A stretch of 64,000 nt of DNA, taken from positions 3,498,277 to 3,562,276 of the forward strand of contig OZ038325.1 of NCBI GenBank assembly GCA_964035795.1, given 5' to 3'. Shown piece by piece: positions 56,330 through 64,000 of this stretch (the first letter of the stretch is position 1; every line of letters begins with the position of its first letter). This DNA is from Pterobdella sp. o SKG-2022. Taxonomy: Eukaryota; Annelida; Clitellata; Hirudinida; Piscicolidae. The notes under the pieces were generated by a model. The model was not told the DNA's origin. It worked only from the letters and a program-made list of their open reading frames with translations, and ran no database searches. The translations under genes and the position numbers were made by a program.

Positions 56330-57384
56330 TTCTAAATATCATTGTCACCATTACCTTCCATGGGGCTCTCAACATCTTTGTTAGGTATGGGCTGGTTGAA
56401 ATACTTCCTGGTGAATGATTTTTGGGTGTTTTAGTAGTTTTTGTAAGCCTTCGACTTAGATTTCCCTTACTAGTTTTTCTTTTACAGCAGCATTTTTTAG
56501 ACCAGCTACGTTAAGACGTTTAGGTAATTGGGTTTAACTACGGTTCCTAGGCTTAACCACAAAGTTCAACTTAGCTCGAACGAGTCGGTGATCAGTCCAA
56601 CATTCAGCACCCCGCATAGCACGGACGATTTGTACATCACCTATGTCACGCCTTCTGACCAACAAAAAAGCTATTAAGTGCCATTGTTTCGAGCCAGGGT
56701 GTATCCAGGTAGTTTTGAACTTGTCCTTCATTTGGAACATAGTGTTGGTTATCTGAAACCCCATTTCCGTGCAAAATTGTAACAACACTAAGCCGTTGCT
56801 TTTAAGTTTTCTGACGCCATGTTTACCTAAAACGTGCCAAGTTTCTGCATCTTTTCCGACTCTTGCATTAAAATCACCCAGGATAAGGATTTCATCAGCC
56901 AGAAGAATCTTAGCAACAAGTTGCCTAAGGTTCTGATAGGAAGCCATTTTTTTTTTCTTCTGATGTGTATAATGTTGGTGCATACACACTTACAAAAGTA
57001 GCATATTGACCACGAGTCAAAGGAGCTCTCATTGCTAAAATTCGGTCGTTTATATCGCCAGGCAGTTTTTCTAGATAAGAAAGAAGAAAGGTTTTAACTG
57101 CAAAAACCACACCAGATTCTTTTTTATTTCCATGCGGCTTACCTTTCCAAAAAAAGTATAACCTCCGTCTGAACGATTTCCTTCACCTGTCAGTCGAGTT
57201 TCTAAGCGTTGAAGCTCCCTAGAGATTAAGGCAGTGCGTCTTTCGGGACGTTTACTCGATGCTAGCATATCTGATAGAGTACGAACATTCCAACAGCCAA
57301 TTAACATGTTTTTTCTTCTCGCAGAAGCTGGATCATGACCGAGTCGAGGCTGCGATACCTTGGGACACCTGCCGGACCAGACAA
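56330..57384 (-). mobile_element. L2/CR1-like LINE copy d (endonuclease half)
   Basis: Minus strand: LIGCWNVRTLSDMLASSKRPE (57310-57250), GEGNRSDGGYTFFG, ILAMRAPLTRGQYATFVSVYAPTL (57110-56960), ILGDFNARVGKDAETWHVLGKHG (56910-56850) and ECWTDHRLVRAKLNF (56610-56560). GDFN and DH are intact. It is 3'-truncated at about 56330 in the EN-RT linker. Confidence 0.85.
56534..56989 (-). pseudogene. L2-like copy d endonuclease C-half
   Basis: An open frame with LGDFNARVGKD, FQITNTMFQMKDKFKTTWIHP and CWTDHRLVRAKL. A frameshift near 56960 separates it from its N-half (57110-56925 and the end of 57664-57071). Confidence 0.82.
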
Positions 57385-59317
57385 TGGAACTTACATGCTC
57401 AGTGATGTTTTTTTTCCGGAGATCGCGTTTATACCTAGCGTGTTCCCGTCTGCTTTCCTCAAAACGACCGGTTGCTGCAAAAATTACTTTCCTCCAAATT
57501 AACCTGTTTTGCGCTTGTATTTCCCATGAAACGGAGTTTATGCTGCATTTTTTGAAGGTTTGTTTCAAGCAATCTTTGAATCGTTTTTTGGGTTTGTGAG
57601 CCAATCTTTTTCCATCGGTATGTTGCCCATAAAATATTTGCTTTGGAATCCGTTCGTTGGGCAATCTTACTGTGTCCGCTCCATCTGAGTTGTTGCTTGG
57701 AAATTAGGACTTCGATGTTACCGATATTTTGCCATCTCAAGTATTTCGGTGTCGCTGATGTGCATCTGCTATTTTATGCCCAGAATTTTACGCAGACACT
57801 GTTGGTAAAAACGCTCAAGTTTTTTCAGGTGCATGGTATATGTGGTCCAAATATCACTAGCATAAAAAAAGACAGTTAGAACACACGCATTATAAACTTT
57901 AACCTTCGTGCGTTTAGAGATACCATGGCGACTCCAAAGTCGCTTATGTAAGATGCCAAATGCGTGGCTGGCTTTGCTTATTCTTAAACACACCTCATCA
58001 TCAATGGAGTTACTGCAATTGAGAGTACTTCCAAGATATACAAACTTTGGAACGACTGCCAGCTTTTGTCCGTAGACATAGATTGATGGCTCGACATATG
58101 TTTTTTCAGTAGTTGGTTTTTTTCAAACTGATAGTCAACCCCAACGGAGTGCACGCAGCTTCAAAAGAATCTATCAGGTGCTGCATTTCCATCTCGGTGT
58201 GAGTCAGCAAAGCACAGTCGTCTGCATAAAGCAATTCACGCATCACGCTCATCATTGTTTTGGTTCTGGCAGTGAATCGGTTGATGTTAAAAAGCTTACC
58301 AGGGGTTCGATAGTAAATGTAGACATTTTTGCTACTGTCCTTGAAAGCTAATTGAAACACCATAGAAAAATAAAGCGCAAATAGTGTTGGAGCTAGTGTA
58401 TCTCCCTGCTTGACACCGTTTCCTACAGTGAAAGGTTCTGCAAGCTTGTTCCCGATATTCAGCGTAGTTTTCATATCGTGGTTGAGTAGTTTCAAGATAG
58501 AAATCAATTTTTTTGGACAGCCTAACATTCCAAGAATCAACCAAAGGGCTTCACGGTTTACTGTGTCAAAGGCCTTAGTGAGGTCATTAAACACTTGAAA
58601 AAGATCTCTGCGCTGTTCTTGACATTTTTCTTGCAGTTGTCTGATTGTGAATATCATGTCAACTGTCCCTCGACCATTTCTAAACCCACCCTGGGATTCT
58701 GGCAAAACATTATCGACAATATGAAGGTTAATTCTTTTGAAAATAATGCGACTAAGAATTTTACCCACAACTGATAAAAGTGAGATTCCTCAGTAGTTGC
58801 TGCAATTGTTTTTAGGACCCTTTCCTTTATAAAGCACAACTAACAAAGAGTTTCTTCAATCCTCGGAATTAGTCTCAGTTCTCCAAGCTGTTTGTAATAA
58901 AGTAGTCAGACGCCCCATCAACTCTGGACCAGCACAATTAAAGAATTCTGCGAGAAGGCCGTTCATATCAGGGGACTTACCAGAATTCAGTTTTTGAACT
59001 CCCTTTTCCACTTCTTGTTCTGTAACTTTGTCACCCAAAGCGTCTTCAACCGGTTTAGTTAGAATGGATTCAACTAGCTCTGAATTGAATACTGAAGATT
59101 TATTTAGCAGATCATCAGTGTTCTTTCCATCTGTTTAGGATGCCGAATTGGTCGCGAATGAGATGCTCATTATCTTTGCTTCTCAAAAGCGTGATAGAGA
59201 AACTAGAAGGACCATAAACCTCGCGCAATAAACTGTAAAATACTCTGGTGTTTTTAGTGTCAGCTGCTAATTGGATCTCATCAGCCCTCTTACTCCACCA
59301 AGTATTTCTAAATGATA
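57385..59317 (-). mobile_element. L2/CR1-like LINE copy c (RT half)
   Basis: Minus strand RT: 59038-58856 (EQEVEKGVQKLNSGKSPDMNG), 58839-58106, C-part 57993-57385 (KASHAFGILHKRLWSRHG, LYASDIW-like, KQQLRWSGHSKIA). The upstream end at 59317 abuts a (TA)n tract. Its 3' end runs into the 5' end of copy d, giving an RT-then-EN order. Confidence 0.86.
58106..58768 (-). pseudogene. L2-like copy c reverse transcriptase
   Basis: An open 220-codon frame: LPESQGGFRNGRGTVDMIFTI, FNDLTKAFDTVNREALWLI, VGNGVKQGDTLAPTLFALYF, ELLYADDCALLTHTEME. All polymerase motifs including YADD are intact. It is the best kept L2-like RT here, but truncated by breaks on either side. Confidence 0.87.
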
Positions 59318-59318
59318 C

Positions 59319-59341
59319 GATATATATATATATATATATAT
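59319..59341 (+). repeat. (TA)n tract
   Basis: About 24 bases of TA between L2-like copy c and exon 25. Confidence 0.85.
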
Positions 59342-59509
59342 TAATTTATATGTATAAAATACATGTATATAAAACAGAAAATATAAATAAAAGTAATAAT
59401 AAAAAAACAGTATAAAAATCGACTATTCGAGTCGCTATTATAACTTCGACAGGCCACCTTCGATTGGTGCCGAAAATATATATTTATATTTTTATATAAA
59501 CGCACACAG

Positions 59510-59622
59510 TTGACGTCATCAATGTTGACGACACCTGAGGGCAGCAGGAGCACCATCATGATGCTGGCTGAGAACGAGGAAGAGAAAAATCGCTGGTTGC
59601 ATGGGCTGATGGACTTGCATAA
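59510..59622 (+). CDS. MRCK exon 25: PH domain C-terminal helix
   Basis: Acceptor CGCACACAG. It encodes LTSSMLTTPEGSRSTIMM, then LAENEEEKNRWLHGLMDLH with the conserved tryptophan of the PH terminal helix. It ends in phase 2 at ATAA|gtatgt. The intron before it is over 7.4 kb; (TA)n tracts lie on both sides. Confidence 0.92.
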
Positions 59623-59648
59623 GTATGTGGCGGTGGTGGGTTACTTGA

Positions 59649-59677
59649 TATATATATATATGTATGTATCTTCAGCT

Positions 59678-59742
<65 letters not shown>
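59649..59742 (+). repeat. (TA)n and (GATA)n tract between exons 25 and 26
   Basis: TA repeat, interrupted by GTATGTATCTTCAGC, a second TA run, then GATA units, ending 20 bases before exon 26. It occupies most of the 141-base intron. Confidence 0.9.
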
Positions 59743-59743
<1 letters not shown>

Positions 59744-59763
59744 TATTCCAACCAAAACAACAG

Positions 59764-59870
59764 AGTGTTGATTCGCAACAAGTTGCAGACCAGAGCTCTC
59801 GTGACGTCACACATGTTGATTGATAATCAACTCCCGGTTATTCATAAGCTTTTATCGGCTGCCATTATTG
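59764..59870 (+). CDS. MRCK exon 26: PH-CNH linker
   Basis: Acceptor AACAACAG. It reads VLIRNKLQTRALVTSHMLI, then DNQLPVIHKLLSAAIIG, aligning with the ILKKNKFRDRS...LPLIKTTQAAAIID linker of MRCK. It is 107 bases with phases 2 in and 1 out, exactly bridging exons 25 and 27. It has no ATG-led ORF of note and is recognised by family alignment and phase. Confidence 0.86.
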
Positions 59871-60082
59871 GTGCGTTGTTGCTACTATTCATTTTTTTCT
59901 TCTTTATATCGTAAATGGATTTTTCAAGTTTTTTAATTTTACTATTCTTGTATTTTTATAATTTTTTTGTTGTTCATTTTTTATTAATTTTCGATATTTC
60001 TTTGTTTCAGTATCTATTGGTTTTTCATAATCATGTGTATAACAAAATTAAAAGCATCAGATTGATTCCCCACCCTTAAAGA

Positions 60083-60145
60083 CAAGGACCGTGTTTTGCT
60101 GGGGTCTGAAGACGGCATGCTATTGGCTGACCTTTCGACCGATAG
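60083..60145 (+). CDS. MRCK exon 27: CNH domain start
   Basis: It encodes DKDRVLLGSEDGMLLADLST, matching HERIALGNEEGLFVVHV at the start of the citron-homology (CNH) propeller. The acceptor (CCTTAAAG) is weak and the donor is gttagt; phases 1 and 1 fit both neighbours. Confidence 0.82.
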
Positions 60146-60918
60146 TTAGTCATCAGAGTTCATCATCGTTTTTATTAAACACATCATCATCTTTATCTTT
60201 TTTATCATCATCATCTTATAGTCAGCATCATTTTCTTGTCTTGTCTGCTCTTTTTTTGCATCATTAAGAAGCATGAGAGACCCGACTGAGAAAATTATGG
60301 GCATGTGCGTCTATGTTTGACCATGTTCGTGGCTGAAAGTATACGCTGATAGTTCTGGCGTTGTTTTGTTTTTTTTTCATAAGGTCTTGTTGTTGTAGTT
60401 GTGTTGTGGTTTATTGTTGCAGTGTTATGTATCCTCATGTGTCTCGCCCGATTTGCCTTGTTCCTTCAGAGCCCGCACACCACGTTTGAAATGCTTGCTA
60501 TTCACCTCTTTTCTTATGCATGTTTTTTTATCCAGGTCGCTTAGTGGTAGAAGATCCTTTGACAGTGTGCGCATGCTAATTCTATTGGCGTTTGCAGCAT
60601 CATTGTCATCATCATCATTTCAAAAATAACCTCATATTCATTATCATTTCTATGTTTTCCTCAATAATATGAATAAAATAAACGAGATTTATTTTCTATG
60701 AAAAAGCTTTTTGGTTTTAAAATATCATTATTAAGCGATTTTCAATAATAAGCCTGTCTCATTATGGAGTTTCTATGTTACAAGCGACTAAGTCGGACAT
60801 TATACATAAAGACTCATCAATGTTCAGGCATTTTATATAATGCCTGAAAAAATGATAGTCACGTTTCATATAATGACTGAAATTTTTGACCATTGTATTG
60901 AGCACTCGAATAACACAG
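60146..60918. other. MRCK intron 27
   Basis: CAT/ATC-rich stretches near 60160-60260 and 60600-60650. No gene or element recognised. Confidence 0.45.
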
Positions 60919-60999
60919 CGTTGGTGAAAGTGGGAGAGAAAAGAACTTGTCACCAGTTGGAGGTTTTGGCTGATGAGTATATCGTAGTCGCTATCGTTG
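60919..60999 (+). CDS. MRCK exon 28: CNH domain
   Basis: It encodes LVKVGEKRTCHQLEVLADEY then IVVAIV, matching IIRVGDNKKIHQIELIPNDQLVAVI of MRCK. Acceptor AACACAG, donor GTTG|gtgagt followed by a GGT/TGG-rich run. Confidence 0.9.
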
Positions 61000-61248
61000 G
61001 TGAGTGGTGCGATGGGGTTGGTAGTGGTGTGGTAGGGTGGAAAGTGGTATAATGGAGTGGTGTGGTAGAATGATGGTTGTTGTTTCAAAGATGTGATATG
61101 GCTTTGTTAGTTGCTTGGGTGAATATATAATGGTGGTCATGGTAATAATATGATGATGTTTTGGTTGAAGATTGTATGAGTCATTAATTATTTAATTACA
61201 TACCATTGAGTTTCATTTCAATAGAAACAATTTAAACACCATCAACAG

Positions 61249-61644
61249 GGAGACAGCATCAACTTCGTTTGTGGGGCTTGTCATCGTTGGAGAACGACAA
61301 GAGCGAGAACAGAAACGACGATTTCAAGGCGATCTCCTTCTTCGTGTGCTGTTCCTCCACTTCGCACCATCACCCCTCTAGACACACCTCACCCACCATT
61401 TCACCACCCAGCAGTACAGGGGCAGTAGGTGCTCCAGGAAGTATGTTGTGTCTGGCGAGCCGCAGAAGTGTTCTGGTTTGCGAGGTCGGTAAGGCGGCTG
61501 GACGTCTTAGGTGCAGGCGGGTGAAAGAGATAGAGTGCGATGGAGAAGTGGTCGATATGCAGTTAAACGTGGGGTGCTTGGTAGTGGCCGATGGTCACCA
61601 GTTTGGCGTGCACTCACTTCTCTCGGAGCAGTCTTATCCGCTAT
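61249..61644 (+). CDS. MRCK exon 29: CNH domain, long exon
   Basis: The largest exon seen (396 bases). It encodes RQHQLRLWGLSSLEND, an insert rich in His, Ser and Pro, then LCLASRRSVLVCEVGKAAG, CDGEVVDMQLNVGCLVVADG and FGVHSL, which are CNH beta-blade strands. Human MRCK has CLCVAMKRQVLCYEL in the matching place. It ends in phase 1 at CTAT|gttagt. The Ser/His/Pro insert (about residues 30-60 of the exon) seems longer than in vertebrate homologues. Confidence 0.88.
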
Positions 61645-61829
61645 GTTAGTGCTGATGTTTGGTACTGTCTTGTGTTTTGTGGATGTTGCCTTGTATTCTA
61701 TATTTTTCGGTTTTTTGTGTTATTTGATTGTATTAAGTTTTATATGTATTTGCTGTTGTGTTGTTCAAGTAAGTTTTTCATAGTTAAAATTTTGATCATG
61801 ATGGAAAACTCCACTTAAGATAGCGTCTC

Positions 61830-62150
61830 CAAATTGAGACTGCTTTTCTGTTATAACCTGTATAGCAGTAGACTTCTGTTGCAGGTATCGATCTGATATT
61901 CGGGTATCTTTGTCATTTGGCTTGGTGGATGATATTTCTTGTTGTTGACAACGGCAAGGCAAAATGCCTAAGTGTGGGAACGGCGAATTTTGAATTTGAT
62001 AATTTCAAGTTGGTTGTTAGCTCGGGCTGGCAAAATATATAAATTTGTCTCTTATAAACGGCTTTTTGCATAAATAACTTTATTATAGTATCAATAATCT
62101 AGACTGACTGTTATCAGCTCCACTTACTGGGACATACAAGAGTATGATCG
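61830..62150. repeat. Fold-back repeat family F, copy 3
   Basis: Opposite orientation to the copies at 24610 and 27060: TCATTTGGCTTGGTGGATGA, GGCAAAATGCCTAAGTGTGG, GCTCGGGCTGGCAAA, TTATTATAGTATCAATAATC. Confidence 0.75.
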
Positions 62151-62382
62151 AATTAAATTAATTAAAAATTCGTTTTGTAATCTTATTATGTTTATTTCTA
62201 TGTATCATGTAATTTAATGTTATTTCTGATAGTATAATATTGTTAATTTTGAAAGACATCGTATGTATTTTTTTCAACATTTAAATCTGAAAATTTTAAA
62301 GATTTTTTTTTAAAGATAACGCATGTATTTATTTTCTAAAATAGTGACAAAATTGAATCTAAAAAAAAGAGGGAACATGAAG

Positions 62383-62506
62383 TTATATGAGAATAGGAAA
62401 TTAACTACAAACTAAATCAAGAACGAAATTAACTAACGAAAATATTATATGAGAATAGGAAATTAACTACAAACTAAATCAAGAACGAAATTAACTAACG
62501 AAAATA
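62383..62506 (+). repeat. 62-base tandem duplication
   Basis: Two adjacent near-identical units starting TTATATGAGAATAGGAAATT at 62383 and 62445. Confidence 0.92.
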
Positions 62507-62541
62507 ATGTAAAATAAAAAGTATAAGGAATAAATGAATGA

Positions 62542-62546
<5 letters not shown>

Positions 62547-62600
<54 letters not shown>
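62547..62600 (+). repeat. (TA)n tract
   Basis: About 54 bases of perfect TA, starting after GAATG. Confidence 0.92.
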
Positions 62601-62604
<4 letters not shown>

Positions 62605-62831
62605 TAAAATAAAAAAAGCAAGTTAGAACGAAACACAAGTATATGACAAACTAAGAAGACACCGCGCAACGAATTGCCTGAGCGTTACCACGATTAAAGA
62701 TTTTGTTCACAATTCTTCAAAACAAAGCTATCATTTTTGATAAGTTTAATCTTATTATGAAACGTTATTTAAAACTTCATTAATAGTCAAAATAATGTTT
62801 TTTTTTTCATTTTCATTAATACATTTTCCAG

Positions 62832-62930
62832 ATCTGATAAGCACAGAAGATCCTAGTCTTTCTCACTTGTTTAAATGGCACACTCTAGCCTGCATTCCTC
62901 TGCAACATGAGTACCTGCTGCTTTTCAACT
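62832..62930 (+). CDS. MRCK exon 30: CNH domain
   Basis: Acceptor TTTTCCAG, one of the few conventional pyrimidine-rich acceptors here. It encodes LISTEDPSLSHLFKWHTLAC then IPLQHEYLLLFN, matching the CAVEISSKEYLLCFN blade of MRCK. The donor gtgggt is followed by a G/T-rich run. Confidence 0.9.
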
Positions 62931-63288
62931 GTGGGTGGTGTGGTAGGGGCGGGGGGGGTTAGTTTTTGGCTATGTGGTGCCGTGGTAGTGTAGTGAAGTG
63001 ATGGTGGTTGGGTAGTGGTGATGGTAGGATAGTTAGTGTTGGTAGTGATTTGTGGTGCTGACGGGGAAGTTTGAAGTAATTCAATAGCATTAGGTAATTC
63101 TGAGATTTGATGGATGCGTGGTTTAAGTGAGGTGATGACTGGGCGTATTTTAGATTGATAATTGAAGGTATATGGAGTTTAGACGAATTTTTAATTGGAA
63201 TGTTTTATGTGCGAGAGTATATATGGGTATTGTGTCTGAATAGATAGATGTTTGAATGTTTGATAGATAACTCTACTAAACACAACAG

Positions 63289-63369
63289 ATGGTGGTGTGT
63301 ACGTGGACAAACTAGGCAGAAGGTCACGCGAAGTAGAGTTGTTGTGGCCCGCTCCTGTCACTTGCTTGT
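63289..63369 (+). CDS. MRCK exon 31: CNH domain (last in window)
   Basis: Acceptor ACAACAG. It encodes GGVYVDKLGRRSREVELLW then PAPVTCL, equivalent to IGIYTDCQGRRSRQQELMWPA. Donor TTGT|gtaagt in phase 1, so the gene continues beyond 64000. A ZF-LINE 3' fragment begins about 6 bases into the intron. Confidence 0.92.
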
Positions 63370-63375
63370 GTAAGT

Positions 63376-63690
63376 TTTTCTTTTGCTGCATTCATCCACG
63401 TTCATGAAGGTGCAGAAAGAGTATGCGTTGCTGGAAATATTTTTTTGGCATTTTTTATGTGTTTTGGCATTCCTTGTATTTTGAATTGTTTCCCACAGGA
63501 TTGACAAATCATTTTTTGCTGGAAAACAGTTGTATGCAATAGTCTAATGTGATTTGCCATTCCAGTTTTGTTTTATCACAGTTTATTACAATGAGGGCAT
63601 TTTAGATTTGTTCCTGATTCTTTGTTCTTTTTTTTGAGATCCCTTTTAGCCTTTTCATTTATTTCTTCATTGGTTCAAGTCTTTCACACA
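63376..63690 (-). mobile_element. ZF-LINE 3' fragment (copy 6 subfamily)
   Basis: Minus strand: fingers in broken frame (complement around 63600-63420, with CGKQFKIQGMPKH-like sequence) and the tip CACCTTCATGAACGTGGATGAATGCAGC. It matches the end of copy 6 better than other copies. It lies immediately after the exon 31 donor. Confidence 0.75.
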
Positions 63691-63811
63691 AACGCATTTA
63701 TAGATGTCTTCGAATTCATTCATATATATACATACATATACCCGAATTCATTTATATATAAATATTAATACGTACACACTTATAAACATTTATAAACAAA
63801 AACATTGACAC

Positions 63812-64000
<189 letters not shown>

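Larger units (their letters stand above)
62260..62770. repeat. Scattered fold-back MITE pieces with insertions
   Basis: ACATCGTATGTATTTTTTTC (62260) and AAAGCTATCATTTTTGATAAG..ATGAAACGTTA (62726-62768) match the flank and loop of the element at 17523. Between them lie a 62-base tandem duplication (62383-62506) and a (TA)n tract (62547-62600), suggesting a degraded and expanded copy. Confidence 0.55.

Overview
This is a eukaryotic (invertebrate metazoan) genomic window, about two thirds A+T, with no bacterial-type gene organisation. One host gene dominates it. Thirty-one exons on the + strand, between 11027 and 63369, join in phase into an MRCK-type kinase (myotonic dystrophy kinase-related Cdc42-binding kinase; CDC42BPA/B of vertebrates, Genghis Khan of flies). 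The exons give a complete AGC kinase domain and C-terminal tail, a coiled coil, a C1 zinc finger, a PH domain and most of a CNH domain. The first exon(s) and the 3' end lie outside the window. I checked every exon junction for phase and all agree. The species is not identifiable from the sequence. The retroelements resemble those known from molluscs, cnidarians and flatworms, and I leave the phylum open.

Almost everything else is transposable elements inside introns. The main family (here 'ZF-LINE') is a non-LTR retrotransposon with an APE-type endonuclease, a reverse transcriptase and a pair of C-terminal zinc fingers. About a dozen copies are present: 1-2189, 2235-2718, 3333-7500, 7514-10956, 18283-22220, 32463-34633, 37504-38388, 38398-38900, 44559-46192, 46193-48995, 49335-49515, 49560-51705 and 63376-63690. 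Other elements are L2/CR1-like LINEs (14165-17200, 42280-43990, 56330-59317), RTE-like LINEs (28345-31370, 40365-42060, 52290-54405, fragment 27330-27700), a LINE with a PHD-like finger and endonuclease but no RT (35588-37489), SINE-like elements, fold-back MITEs and long microsatellites.

The most interesting pattern is the relation between ZF-LINEs, microsatellites and splice sites. Many introns begin with TG/GU-rich sequence right after the donor and end with CA-rich sequence running straight into the acceptor, so intron ends are complementary. ZF-LINE copies sit in these TG/CA tracts with microsatellite at one or both ends. They are always oriented so that their own strand carries (TG)n: + orientation beside donors (exons 8 and 23), - orientation beside acceptors (exons 1, 18 and 23). 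The simplest reading is a LINE that inserts into (TG)n and uses the intron-end repeats as landing sites while leaving the splice signals usable. One copy sits in a (TATC)n tract instead, suggesting a subfamily with a different target.

Layout: 1-11026, stacked ZF-LINEs upstream of the first recognised exon; 11027-13976, compact kinase exons 1-7; 13977-18100, L2-like LINE and a perfect fold-back; 18101-23248, end of kinase and AGC tail, with a full-length ZF-LINE between exons 8 and 9; 23249-39785, coiled-coil exons separated by many elements; 39892-44464, C1 exons split by two LINEs; 44465-59870, PH exons with the largest introns and an unrelated intact 228-codon ORF (54689-55375); 60083-63369, CNH exons; then a LINE fragment and a (CTTA)n array that runs off the end.
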